Shown here piece after piece: positions 19,687-28,533 of a DNA stretch of 64,000 bases. Numbering within the stretch: the stretch's first letter is position 1; every line of letters begins with the position of its first letter. The translations under genes were made by a program, and so were the position numbers. The notes beneath the pieces are model-generated. The model made no database searches and was not told where the DNA came from. It saw only the letters and a program-made list of their open reading frames with translations. The DNA comes from Sphingomonas oligophenolica (GTDB taxonomy: Bacteria > Pseudomonadota > Alphaproteobacteria > Sphingomonadales > Sphingomonadaceae), in NCBI RefSeq assembly GCF_006438955.1, contig NZ_RCZK01000004.1, positions 1 through 64,000 of the forward strand. Reading direction: 5' to 3'.

Positions 19687-20184
19687 ATGCGGGGAATCAT
19701 CCTGACGATGGCGCTTGCGTCGCTCGCGGCGTGCGGATCGAACGACGGCGGGGGCAATAGCAGCGCCGACAGCGACGTGCCGAGCGGCGCGGGACAGGCG
19801 CAGGTGCCGCCCGACCTCACCGTCGACAACAGCCAGCGGCAGGTGCCGGTGATGCTGCCGTCGCCCGCGCCGCTGTCATCGATCCCCGCGGCGTTCCAGG
19901 GCCGGTGGGGGATGGTGCCCGCAGATTGCGACCCCAAGCGCGACGACAACAAGGGGCTGATGACGATCACCGCCGACCGGCTGAGCTTCTACGAATCGCG
20001 CGCCACGATCGGGTCGCTACAACAGGTCACGCCGACCAAGATCCAGGGGCTATTGTCCTATTCGGGCGAAGGCCAGACGTGGAAGAAGGCGACCTCGCTG
20101 ACGCTCCAGGACGCAGGCAAGACGCTGGTCCGCGAGGAAACCGATCCCGTGTCCGCCGACACCTATTCCAAATGTCCCGCCTGA
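19687..20184 (+). CDS. Small hypothetical lipoprotein within the valine operon
   Basis: 165 residues from the ATG at 19687; a GTG at 19678 overlapping the mmsA stop is an alternative start. Lipobox LAAC in MALASLAACGSN. After a Ser/Gly/Pro-rich linker comes a compact domain from about residue 60 (IPAAFQGRWGMVPADCDP ... SKCPA) with two cysteines that could pair. This resembles small sphingomonad lipoproteins of unknown function. It is sandwiched with 5- and 10-base gaps between two catabolic genes, so it must be co-transcribed. Confidence 0.8.
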   Translation: MRGIILTMALASLAACGSNDGGGNSSADSDVPSGAGQAQVPPDLTVDNSQRQVPVMLPSPAPLSSIPAAFQGRWGMVPADCDPKRDDNKGLMTITADRLSFYESRATIGSLQQVTPTKIQGLLSYSGEGQTWKKATSLTLQDAGKTLVREETDPVSADTYSKCPA

Positions 20185-20194
20185 ACGGAAATCC

Positions 20195-21340
20195 ATGACC
20201 GACCAGTTTTCCCTTACCGCCGAGCAGCGCGAGATCCAGGATCTGGCGCGGCGTTTCACCGCCGATCGGATCACGCCGAACGCCGCCGAATGGGACGAAA
20301 AGCATATTTTCCCGCGCGCCGTGATCAAGGAGGCGGCCGAACTCGGCTTCGCGTCGATCTACGTCAGCGAGGACAGCGGGGGGATCAACCTCGGGCGGCT
20401 CGAGGCGGCGCTGATCATGGAAGCGATGGCCTATGGCTGTCCCTCGACCAGCGCGTTCATCAGTATCCATAACATGGCGAGCTGGATGATTGACCGGTTC
20501 GGGGCGGCGGCGGTGAAGGCGAAATATCTCCCCAGCCTGGTCACGATGGATCGGATCGCGAGCTATTGCCTGACCGAGCCCGGATCGGGCTCCGACGCCG
20601 CCGCGCTCAAGACCAAGGCGGTCAAGGACGGCGATGACTGGCTCGTCACCGGCACCAAGCAGTTCATCAGCGGTGCGGGCGAGAACGAGGTATATGTCAC
20701 GATGGTCCGCACCGGCGAGGATGGCCCCAAGGGCATATCCTGCCTGGTGATCGAGAAGGACATGCCCGGCGTCAGCTTCGGCGCGAACGAAAAGAAACTG
20801 GGCTGGCATTCGCAACCGACCCGGCAGGTGATGTTCGACAATGTCCGCGTGCCCGGCGAGAATCTCGTCGGCGGGCTCGGCGAGGGCTTCCGGATCGCGA
20901 TGATGGGATTGGACGGCGGGCGGCTCAACATCGGCGCGTGCTCGCTCGGCGGTGCGCAGCGGTGCCTCGACGAGGCAATCACCTATACCAAGGACCGCAA
21001 GCAGTTCGGGACCGCGATCGCGGAGTTCCAGAACACCCAGTTCATGCTCGCCGACATGGCAACCGAATTGGAGGCGGCGCGCGCGCTGCTCTATATCGCG
21101 GCGGCGAAGGTCACCGCCAATGCGCCCGACAAGACGCGGTTCGCGGCGATGGCGAAACGGCTCGCGACCGATACCGGTTCGAGCGTCGTCGACCGCGCGC
21201 TGCAATTGCATGGCGGTTACGGCTATCTGCAGGATTACCCGATCGAGCGCTTCTGGCGCGACCTGCGGGTGCATTCGATCCTGGAGGGCACCAACCAGGT
21301 CATGCGGATGATCGTCGGGCGCGAGCTGACGCGGCAATGA
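20195..21340 (+). CDS. Acyl-CoA dehydrogenase, probably isobutyryl-CoA dehydrogenase
   Basis: 381 residues. ACAD signatures are clear: YCLTEPGSGSDAAALKTKA, GTKQFISGAGENEVYV, the RKQFGTAIAEFQNTQFMLAD region, and the catalytic base Glu364 in HSILEGTNQVMRMIVGR. FAD-dependent oxidation of a short branched acyl-CoA fits the operon (the ACAD8-like step from isobutyryl-CoA to methacrylyl-CoA). Substrate assignment rests on neighbours. Its stop overlaps the next start (ATGA). Confidence 0.92.
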   Translation: MTDQFSLTAEQREIQDLARRFTADRITPNAAEWDEKHIFPRAVIKEAAELGFASIYVSEDSGGINLGRLEAALIMEAMAYGCPSTSAFISIHNMASWMIDRFGAAAVKAKYLPSLVTMDRIASYCLTEPGSGSDAAALKTKAVKDGDDWLVTGTKQFISGAGENEVYVTMVRTGEDGPKGISCLVIEKDMPGVSFGANEKKLGWHSQPTRQVMFDNVRVPGENLVGGLGEGFRIAMMGLDGGRLNIGACSLGGAQRCLDEAITYTKDRKQFGTAIAEFQNTQFMLADMATELEAARALLYIAAAKVTANAPDKTRFAAMAKRLATDTGSSVVDRALQLHGGYGYLQDYPIERFWRDLRVHSILEGTNQVMRMIVGRELTRQ

Positions 21341-22404
21341 CCGACCATGTTCTGACCCCGGTCGACGGGGCGGTCGGGCGGATTCGGCTTAATCGCCCCA
21401 AGGCGCTCCACGCGCTGACCACCGCGATGTGCGCAAGCATGAGCGAGGCGCTCGACCGGTGGCGGACCGATCCGGCGGTCGAGGCGGTGATGATCGATCA
21501 CGCTCCCGCGCCGGACGGCGACCCAAAGCTATCGCGCGGTTTTTGCGCGGGCGGCGACATTCGCATGCTCGCGGAAAGCGGCGCGAAGGACGGGGTCGAG
21601 GCGCGCGCGTTCTTCCACACCGAATATCGGCTCAACCACCGCCTCTTCACCTACGCCAAGCCGACCGTCGCGTTCATGGACGGGGTGACGATGGGCGGCG
21701 GGGTCGGGATCGCGCTGCCGTGCGACTATCGCGTTGCGACCGAGCACACGAAATTCGCGATGCCCGAGACGGGGATCGGCCTGTTCCCCGATGTCGGCGG
21801 CGGCTGGTATCTGTCGCGGCTGCCGGGGCGGATGGGGCAATATCTTGCGCTGACCGGGCACCGGCTCGACGGCGCCGAATGTTGCGCGCTGGGGCTGGCG
21901 ACGCATTATCTCGCCAGCGACCGTCTCGATGACGCGAAGCACCGGATTGCAGAGACGCCGCAGGATATCGCCGCGATCCTCGACGATCTCGCGGTTCCCG
22001 CTCCCGACGCGCGCATCCTGGCGCACCGCGACGTGATCGCGCGGCTGTTCGCAAGCGACCGGCTCGAGGAGGGATATGCTGCGCTCGAGGCCGATCGGTC
22101 GGATTTCGCGCGTGACACGCTTGCGACGCTCAAGACCAAATCGCCGCAGACGATGAAGGTGAGTCTGAAATTGCTGCTCGACGGTGCCGCTGCAAAGACG
22201 TTCGAGGACGAGATGGCGCGCGAATATGCGGTTGGCAGCCGCGTCGTCCAGCGCCACGATTTCCTCGAGGGCGTCCGCGCGGTGATCGTCGACAAGGACA
22301 ACGCGCCGCGCTGGAACCCCGCCACGCCCGAGGGCGTCACCGGCCACGTCATCGACCAGATTTTCGCGCCGCTCCCCGCCGATCAGGCGTGGACGCCCGG
22401 CTGA
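21337..22404 (+). CDS. 3-hydroxyisobutyryl-CoA hydrolase-like enoyl-CoA hydratase/isomerase
   Basis: 355 residues, longer than ordinary enoyl-CoA hydratases and typical of HIBCH-type enzymes. Seen: IRLNRPKALHALTTAM, oxyanion-hole segment FCAGGDIRML, DGVTMGGGVGIALPCDYRVA, and MPETGIGLFPDVGGGWYLSR, the last a HIBCH marker. Releases CoA from 3-hydroxyisobutyryl-CoA in valine breakdown. Starts at the ATGA overlap with the dehydrogenase; ribosome site lies in the preceding gene. Confidence 0.92.
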   Translation: MTDHVLTPVDGAVGRIRLNRPKALHALTTAMCASMSEALDRWRTDPAVEAVMIDHAPAPDGDPKLSRGFCAGGDIRMLAESGAKDGVEARAFFHTEYRLNHRLFTYAKPTVAFMDGVTMGGGVGIALPCDYRVATEHTKFAMPETGIGLFPDVGGGWYLSRLPGRMGQYLALTGHRLDGAECCALGLATHYLASDRLDDAKHRIAETPQDIAAILDDLAVPAPDARILAHRDVIARLFASDRLEEGYAALEADRSDFARDTLATLKTKSPQTMKVSLKLLLDGAAAKTFEDEMAREYAVGSRVVQRHDFLEGVRAVIVDKDNAPRWNPATPEGVTGHVIDQIFAPLPADQAWTPG

Positions 22405-22416
22405 CAGGAGAGAGAC

Positions 22417-23190
22417 ATGGACTACGAGACGATTCAGGTCGAACAGCGCGGCGCGGTGACGCTGATCACGCTCGATCGGCCCAAGGCGCTCAACGCGTTG
22501 AACGCGCAGGTGCTGACCGACCTGCTCGCGGCGTTGGCGGCGTTAGATGCCGACCATAGCCAGGGCTGCGCGGTGCTGACCGGCAGCGACAAGGCGTTCG
22601 CCGCGGGGGCGGACATCAAGGAAATGTCCGGGATGGACTTCGCGGCGATGTACGGCAGCGATCACTTTTCAGGCTACGACCGGCTCGTCCAGACCCGCAA
22701 GCCCGTGATCGCGGCGGTCGCGGGCTATGCGCTGGGCGGCGGGTGCGAACTGGCGATGATGTGCGACTTCATCCTCGCCGCCGACACCGCCAAGTTCGGC
22801 CAGCCCGAGATCAAGCTCGCGGTCAGTCCCGGCATGGGCGGATCGCAACGCCTCACCCGCGCCGTGGGGAAGGCCAAGGCGATGGAGATGTGCCTGACCG
22901 GACGGATGATGGACGCCGGGGAAGCCGAACGCGCCGGGCTGGTCAGCCGCGTGATCCCCGCCGCCGAGCTGATCGACGAAGCGGTCAAGACCGCCGCGGT
23001 CATCGCGGGGATGGCGCCGATCGCGGTCAAGGCGAACAAGGAAATGGTCAACGCCGCGTTCGAGACCGGGCTGACCGCGGGCGTGCAGTTCGAACGACGG
23101 CTGTTCCACGGGTTGTTCGGGACCGCGGATCAGAAGGAAGGCATGGCCGCGTTCGTCGAGAAGCGGCCCGGCAACTGGACGGGGAAATAA
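22417..23190 (+). CDS. Enoyl-CoA hydratase
   Basis: 257 residues, the usual crotonase length. Substrate loop [15 protein letters not shown], oxyanion and catalytic Glu111 in [13 protein letters not shown], and second Glu131 in [16 protein letters not shown] are all in place. In this operon it would hydrate methacrylyl-CoA, but it could also serve general fatty-acid oxidation. Ribosome site AGGAGAG precedes the ATG. A palindromic repeat separates it from mmsB. Confidence 0.94.
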   Translation: MDYETIQVEQRGAVTLITLDRPKALNALNAQVLTDLLAALAALDADHSQGCAVLTGSDKAFAAGADIKEMSGMDFAAMYGSDHFSGYDRLVQTRKPVIAAVAGYALGGGCELAMMCDFILAADTAKFGQPEIKLAVSPGMGGSQRLTRAVGKAKAMEMCLTGRMMDAGEAERAGLVSRVIPAAELIDEAVKTAAVIAGMAPIAVKANKEMVNAAFETGLTAGVQFERRLFHGLFGTADQKEGMAAFVEKRPGNWTGK

Positions 23191-23193
23191 CAG

Positions 23194-23303
23194 TCCCCCT
23201 CCCGTTTACGGGAGGGGTTAGGGGAGGGCCTGTTCCCTCCGATCACATGGTTTCCGGTTGCGGACAGGCCCTCCCCCGGCCCCTCCCGCAAGCGGGAGGG
23301 GAG
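23194..23303. repeat. CCCTCCCG-type palindromic element between ech and mmsB
   Basis: Arms at about 23194-23234 and 23261-23303 are imperfect inverted copies; each contains an internal hairpin (CCCTCCCGTTTACGGGAGGG on the left and CCCTCCCGCAAGCGGGAGGG on the right) followed by a GGGAGGGCCTGT-like part. The right arm ends GGGAGGGGAG about 8 bases before the mmsB ATG, so the repeat seems to supply its ribosome-binding site. Fragments with similar composition occur after atpD and after rsmE. Confidence 0.85.
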
Positions 23304-23311
23304 TAAAAACA

Positions 23312-24202
23312 ATGGCACGCGTCGCATTCATCGGACTGGGCAACATGGGCGGCGGGATGGCCGCGAACCTCGCGAAGAACGGGCATGACGTGCGCGCTTT
23401 CGACCTCAGCGAAGAGGCACTCGCCAAGGCGAAGGCCGCGGGCTGCCTGCCCAAGGCGAGCGCCGCCGAGGCGATCGAGGGGGCCGAGGCGGTCGTCACG
23501 ATGCTGCCCGCGGGCAAGCATGTCGAGAGCGTCTATACCGACGCGGTGTTCGGCAACGCCGCGACCTCCGCGATCCTGATCGACTGTTCGACGATCGACG
23601 TCGCCACCGCCAAGCGCGTCGCCGATGCCGCCGCCGCCAAGGGGCTGACCGCGGTCGATGCGCCGGTGTCAGGCGGGATCGGGGCGGCGAATGCGGGGAC
23701 GCTGACGTTCATGGTCGGCGGATCGCAAGACGCGTTCGCGCGCGCCGAACCGTTCCTGGCGGACATGGGCAAGGCGTTGATCCACGCCGGGCAGAACGGC
23801 GCGGGGCAGGCGGCGAAGATCTGCAACAACATGATTCTCGGCGCGACGATGGCCGCGACCTGCGAGGCGTTCCTGCTCGCGGAGAAACTGGGGCTGAAGG
23901 CGCAGGCGTTCTACGACATCGCGAGCGTGTCGTCGGGACAGAGCTGGTCGATGACGAGCTATTGCCCCGTCCCCGGTGTCGGACCGGACACGCCCGCGGA
24001 TCATGATTATCAGGGCGGGTTCGCGGCGGCGCTGATGCTGAAGGATCTGCGGCTGGCCATGGCGGCGTCCGAGGACGTCGGCGCACAGACCCCGATGGGG
24101 GCGCAGGCGCGCGAGCTGTACGAAGCCTTTGCCGATCAGGGGCAGGGCGGGGTCGATTTTTCGGGGATCATCCGGATGCTGCGGGGGGAGGCGCAAGAGT
24201 AG
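23312..24202 (+). CDS. mmsB: 3-hydroxyisobutyrate dehydrogenase
   Basis: 296 residues. NAD-binding GxGxxG-type start (VAFIGLGNMGGGMAANL), the substrate motif DAPVSGGIGAANAGTLTFMVGG, and catalytic Lys169 in GQAAKICNNMILG define the family. Oxidises 3-hydroxyisobutyrate to methylmalonate semialdehyde, the substrate of MmsA at the front of the operon, so the two ends of the operon catalyse consecutive steps. The purine-rich ribosome site is part of the repeat just upstream. Confidence 0.95.
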   Translation: MARVAFIGLGNMGGGMAANLAKNGHDVRAFDLSEEALAKAKAAGCLPKASAAEAIEGAEAVVTMLPAGKHVESVYTDAVFGNAATSAILIDCSTIDVATAKRVADAAAAKGLTAVDAPVSGGIGAANAGTLTFMVGGSQDAFARAEPFLADMGKALIHAGQNGAGQAAKICNNMILGATMAATCEAFLLAEKLGLKAQAFYDIASVSSGQSWSMTSYCPVPGVGPDTPADHDYQGGFAAALMLKDLRLAMAASEDVGAQTPMGAQARELYEAFADQGQGGVDFSGIIRMLRGEAQE

Positions 24203-24216
24203 CGCCACATGCCAAC

Positions 24217-24301
24217 GTCATCCCGGACTTGTTCCGGGATCCATGGATCCGCAAGCGCTGCGCTCGGGGGACGGTGGACCCCGGAACAAGTCCGGGGTGA
24301 C
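24217..24301. repeat. Palindromic element between convergent mmsB and cytochrome gene
   Basis: Inverted arms 24217-24243 and 24275-24301 agree at 25 of 27 positions; each carries its own hairpin (CCCGGACTTGTTCCGGG). Same build as the btuF insertion at 15917, with ACTTGTT in place of the GC-rich centre. As it lies between converging genes it could act as a bidirectional terminator, though no T run follows. Confidence 0.88.
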
Positions 24302-24352
24302 GAATGAGGATGAGGGTCTCGGGTGCCTCGCCGCCTGTAGACGGACGGTGGG

Positions 24353-25510
24353 TCAGGTGGCTGGCCCGCCATCCACGTCGCACGCCCCCTTCATCGCCGT
24401 AATGTAGCGGCTGATCAGGTCCACCCCCTCCTTGTGTTCGAGCGAGCGGCCGAGTTCGGGCATCATCTCGCCCGGATCGGTGCTCGCCATCCGATAGGGG
24501 ATGATCGACGCGTCGGGGTGCCCAGGTACCACGTCGAACGAGCGGTTGCCGGTGCCGCGTCCCGCCGCGACCGGGGGCTTGCACATCCCCAGGATGCGCG
24601 GATCGAGCGTGGCGGCATCGAGCCATAGCCCTGACGTCCGCGCCGCGCCGGTGGCGTTGTGGCAATGGCTGCAGTTGATGTCGAGATACGCACGTGCCTC
24701 CGCGCCGACGCCCGCGGCGTCGTGTTGCCAATCGGCGTTGCGCGGCACGCCAACGTTCGGGACGCCCGTCAGATAGCCGATTCCGACGAGCCGCCGCAGC
24801 TGGTTGATCTCGCCACCCGCACCCGGAAAATCGCGGTTGAGATGGCGCGCCTTGAGCCCGATCGGGTCGATCGCCCGCGTGTGATAATCCTGTGCGTGGC
24901 ACCCCGCACACTGGTTCTGGTTGGGGACGGAATAGGTGAATTGGGTCTTCGCACCGCCTGCATCGAAGGTGAGCGGGATGTCCGCGCCCGTCCGTTCGAG
25001 CGTCGCATCGGTGCCGTCCGCGTTCCAGACATAGGGCAGCGCGACCCAACCCTTGGTGCGCTTCACCAGCAGCCGCGTTTCGATCAGCCGGACATGCGCC
25101 AGGTCGAGCCCGTCGACCCCCGTCTGGTACAGTGCGGGCGTCGCCTTGAGCACCGTGTCGCTGGTTTGCGGATCGGCTGCTGCGGCGGGGGTGGTGTAAT
25201 AGAAGGTCTTGGTGACGATCGTGCCGACCGGAAAGTCGAGCCAGCGGTCGGGGTTGTAGGTCGCATGAACCCCCTTGGGCATCCAGATCGTCCGCCATTT
25301 CTGCGCATAATCGCTGAACAGCGGGGTCGCGAGGTCGTAGGTGACCATGCCGGCGTGCGGCGCGATCCGGCCGTTGGCGAGCGTGAACAGCCCCCATTCG
25401 CTCAACGTCGCCGGGTTGTCGTCGGCATGGAAGGTGACATCGTGGGGAGTCCGCGCGCAGGCGTGGGTCAGCAGCGCCGCGGCCAGCAACAGCGCGAGGC
25501 GACGGATCAT
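24353..25510 (-). CDS. Exported diheme c-type cytochrome (SO2930 family)
   Basis: 385 residues with two haem-binding motifs, CAGCH (201-205) and CSHCH (280-284). An N-terminal hydrophobic segment ending THACARTP acts as signal, possibly a lipoprotein. Before the first haem lies a beta-rich region with WRTIWMPKGVHATYNPDRW and FPVGTIVTKTFYYTTP, as in the SO2930 family. Its ATG overlaps the stop of the upstream beta-helix gene (ATGA). Family members occur paired with such beta-helix proteins; the pathway is unknown. Confidence 0.88.
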   Translation of the reverse strand: MIRRLALLLAAALLTHACARTPHDVTFHADDNPATLSEWGLFTLANGRIAPHAGMVTYDLATPLFSDYAQKWRTIWMPKGVHATYNPDRWLDFPVGTIVTKTFYYTTPAAAADPQTSDTVLKATPALYQTGVDGLDLAHVRLIETRLLVKRTKGWVALPYVWNADGTDATLERTGADIPLTFDAGGAKTQFTYSVPNQNQCAGCHAQDYHTRAIDPIGLKARHLNRDFPGAGGEINQLRRLVGIGYLTGVPNVGVPRNADWQHDAAGVGAEARAYLDINCSHCHNATGAARTSGLWLDAATLDPRILGMCKPPVAAGRGTGNRSFDVVPGHPDASIIPYRMASTDPGEMMPELGRSLEHKEGVDLISRYITAMKGACDVDGGPAT

Positions 25511-26736
25511 GGCGTGCCGCGATCCTTCGTCATCGATGCGGGCAGCGTCACCCCGGGCAGCCGCGTCGCGGGCGCGCAGTTCACGTCGGGATCGATCCGC
25601 GCGTGCGCGAACTTGTTCGGCCCGTCGGCATTCAACAGCTTGGCGTCGCCGTTCTGGACGCAGATGCCGGGGCTCGCCACCTTGGGATTGCGGAACCCGT
25701 CCCACAGCACCGCGGGCAACTGCCCCCCGGCAAGAGCCTTCAGCGGCGCGTATTTCGTCCCCGGATCGGTGCCCCCGCCCGAAAAGTCGTTACCGGTGAC
25801 GTAGATGTTTTCAGGGTATGGATCATAGGCCGCCGCGATCCCCTTCTTGGTATCGAAGCCGGTCGAATAATAGCTCGAGATGATGACGTTGGCGGTCTTG
25901 TTGTCGGCGATATCGTTGGCGAATATCTCGACGTCGTCGTTCGAATTGACGATGATTCCCGATCCCGGCGGCACGCTGCTCACCGCGCTGCCCGCGGCGC
26001 CGAAATTGGCGTGGTTGTTTGCTTTCACGATGTTCTTGAAGACCCGGGTCTTGCTGCCGGGGACGGGGAGGTTGGGCATGTTGAAGACGAGGATGCCGCC
26101 GGTATTCCCGGTGGTGGTGTTGTCATAGACATCGGCGTGGCTCGAATTTTCGATCTCGATCCCTGCGACATTGCCCTCGGCGCGGTTGCCCCGGACGACG
26201 ATGTTGGTCGATTGGCCGACATAGATCCCGGCGTCCGACGCGCCCTTGACGACGCTGCCTTCGATCAGGACGTTGGTGACCTGGACCGGATAGAGGCCAT
26301 AGGCGCCGTTCGAGGTCTTGGCGCCCCCGGTCCATTCGGCGCGGACCCGGCGCATCACCGCGTTGGTGGTGCCGTTGATCTTGAGCGCGTCGCCCTTGCT
26401 ATCCTCGAGCGCGAGATCCTGGAGCGTGAAGTCGTCACCGGTAACCAGCATCCCCTCCGCCCCCGAGGTCTGGTGCGCGAACGACAGGATCGTCTTGTCC
26501 ATCCCCGCGCCCCTGACCGTGACGCCATTCGAGGTGAGGCTGAGGCTGCGCGACAGCGCGTATTTGCCCGCCGGGATCGTGATGACCGTGCCCGGCCCCG
26601 CATCGAGCAACTGCTGCTGGAGCTTCTTTTCGAAATCGGCGTCGATGACGAAGCCATTGGCATCGGTCTTGGGGCCGGTGTTGCACGCCGCCAGCGCGGT
26701 GGTCGCGGCGATGGTCAGGAAAAGGGGGGTGCGCAT
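25507..26736 (-). CDS. Parallel beta-helix repeat lipoprotein
   Basis: 409 residues; AGAGGA ribosome site before the ATG at 26736. Lipobox LAAC (Cys18) in TTALAACNTG. The body is a right-handed beta-helix: GPGTVITIPAGKYALSRSL start, then repeated short strands (NGVTVRGAGMDKTILSF; NVLIEGSVVKGASDAGIYVG; NIVVRGNRAEGNVAGIEIEN), the NosD/pectate-lyase-like pattern. No catalytic residues of pectate lyases are evident. Coupled to the diheme cytochrome, it probably binds or presents a substrate at the outer membrane. Confidence 0.88.
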   Translation of the reverse strand: MRTPLFLTIAATTALAACNTGPKTDANGFVIDADFEKKLQQQLLDAGPGTVITIPAGKYALSRSLSLTSNGVTVRGAGMDKTILSFAHQTSGAEGMLVTGDDFTLQDLALEDSKGDALKINGTTNAVMRRVRAEWTGGAKTSNGAYGLYPVQVTNVLIEGSVVKGASDAGIYVGQSTNIVVRGNRAEGNVAGIEIENSSHADVYDNTTTGNTGGILVFNMPNLPVPGSKTRVFKNIVKANNHANFGAAGSAVSSVPPGSGIIVNSNDDVEIFANDIADNKTANVIISSYYSTGFDTKKGIAAAYDPYPENIYVTGNDFSGGGTDPGTKYAPLKALAGGQLPAVLWDGFRNPKVASPGICVQNGDAKLLNADGPNKFAHARIDPDVNCAPATRLPGVTLPASMTKDRGTP

Positions 26737-26903
26737 GGGGGGTATCCTCTCCCGGCTTTTTGGTTCTCGGACCAGCAACGTAGCGCAGTTGCCGCGGATG
26801 CCAAATAGGCCCGGCCGCCCCGCGGTTCGGCTCAAGCTTGAACGATCGACGGAGATTTACAGACGCGCGGCTTGCTCTAAGTCGTGTCGCAAGGGGAGAC
26901 ACC

Positions 26904-28493
26904 ATGACCACCGCAGCGACCAGCGAACCGAGTGCCAAGGACATCAGGCTGGTCATCACCGCCTCGTCGCTCGGCACGGTGTTCGAATGGTATGATTTCT
27001 TCATTTACGGCACGCTTGCGGCGTCGGGGATCATCGGGCGGACCTTCTTTCCCGCGGGCAACGAGGTCGTCCAGACGCTGCTCGCCTGGGCGGGATTCGC
27101 GGTCGGGTTCGGGTTCAGGCCGCTCGGCGCGGTGCTGTTCGGCTATCTGGGCGATCGGCTCGGGCGCAAATATACGTTTCTGGTCACGATCACGCTGATG
27201 GGCATCGCGACCGCGGGGGTAGGGCTGGTGCCGTCGGCGGCGACGATCGGCTATCTTGCGCCCGCGCTCGTGCTGATGCTGCGGATCATGCAGGGGCTGG
27301 CGCTCGGCGGCGAATATGGCGGTGCGGCGGTGTATGTCGCCGAACATTCCCCCCCCGGCAAATCGGGCTTTTACACCAGCTTCATCCAGGCGGGGGTCGT
27401 CGGCGGCTTCATCCTCAGCCTCGCGGTCGTGCTGTCGACGAAGTTCCTGGTGCCCGCCGCGTGGTGGGATGCGGGATGGTGGCGGTTCCCGTTCCTGTTC
27501 TCGATCCTGTTGCTTGGCGTGTCGCTGTGGATGCGGCTGAAGCTCTCCGAAAGCCCGGTCTTCGCGGCGATGCGCGCGGCGGGGGAGCGCGCCAAGAACC
27601 CGATCGTCGAAAGCTTCACCTATCCCGGCAACATCCGCCGCATGACGGTGGCGCTGTTCGGGATCGCGGCGGGGCTGACCGTGATCTGGTATACCGCGAT
27701 GTTCACGGTGCTGTCGTTCCTGCAATCGACGATGCGGGTCGAATCGACGACCGCGCAGCTGATCGTCGGCGCGGGCGCGCTGATGGGGCTCGGCTGGTTC
27801 ATCCTGTTCGGCAAGCTGTCCGACCGGGTCGGGCGCAAGAAGCCGATCGTGATCGGCTATATCCTGACGCTGATACTGTTGTTCCCGGTCTTCTGGACGA
27901 TCGCGGCGGCGGCGAATCCGGGACTCGCGCACGCCGCGCGGCAGGCGCCGGTGATCGTCGCGGGGCCGCATTGCGCCTACAGCCCGTTCGCGACGCAGCA
28001 GGCCGACGAATGCGGGCGGCTGCTCGACTATTTCTCGAAGAAGGGCATCCCCTATACCAAGGCGCACACCCCCGCGACGGTGGTGTCGATCGGCGGCGAG
28101 CCCCAGGCGGATCGCAGCCCTGCGGCGCTCGACGCGGCGCTGACTGCGGCGGGCTATGATCTAGACCCGGTCGTGCCGTCGGGCAGCAACATCGTCGTGA
28201 TCCTGCTCGCGATCCTGGTCATGGGGGCACTGTCGGGGGCGACCTATGGCCCGGTCGCCGCGCTGCTGTCGGAGATGTTTCCACCTGCGATCCGCTATTC
28301 CTCGCTGTCGATCCCCTATCATCTGGGCACGGGTTATTTCGGCGGGTTCCTGCCGTTCATCAGCCAGTATATCGTCGCCAAGACCGGCAATCCGTTCGCG
28401 GGGCTATGGTATACGATGGCGGTGGTGGCGATGGCGCTGGTGGTGACGATGGTGGGCTTGCGCGAGGATCGGCGGGGCCGCGTCCTCACCTGA
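26904..28493 (+). CDS. MFS transporter, metabolite:H+ symporter (MHS) type
   Basis: 529 residues from the ATG at 26904 (AGGGGAG upstream; the frame opens earlier at 26838 without a site). Twelve predicted helices; the first segment TASSLGTVFEWYDFFIYGTL and GYLGDRLGRKYTFL are MHS hallmarks, as is ALGGEYGGAAVYVAEHSPPG. Between the two last groups of helices, about residues 340-430, lies an extra-membrane domain with two cysteines (GPHCAYSPFATQQADECGRL). MHS proteins import dicarboxylates, proline/betaine or shikimate; the substrate is not clear here. Confidence 0.9.
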   Translation: MTTAATSEPSAKDIRLVITASSLGTVFEWYDFFIYGTLAASGIIGRTFFPAGNEVVQTLLAWAGFAVGFGFRPLGAVLFGYLGDRLGRKYTFLVTITLMGIATAGVGLVPSAATIGYLAPALVLMLRIMQGLALGGEYGGAAVYVAEHSPPGKSGFYTSFIQAGVVGGFILSLAVVLSTKFLVPAAWWDAGWWRFPFLFSILLLGVSLWMRLKLSESPVFAAMRAAGERAKNPIVESFTYPGNIRRMTVALFGIAAGLTVIWYTAMFTVLSFLQSTMRVESTTAQLIVGAGALMGLGWFILFGKLSDRVGRKKPIVIGYILTLILLFPVFWTIAAAANPGLAHAARQAPVIVAGPHCAYSPFATQQADECGRLLDYFSKKGIPYTKAHTPATVVSIGGEPQADRSPAALDAALTAAGYDLDPVVPSGSNIVVILLAILVMGALSGATYGPVAALLSEMFPPAIRYSSLSIPYHLGTGYFGGFLPFISQYIVAKTGNPFAGLWYTMAVVAMALVVTMVGLREDRRGRVLT

Positions 28494-28533
28494 TCGTTGC
28501 GGCAGGCGCGGGGGCTCCCTAGAGCCCTTGCGC

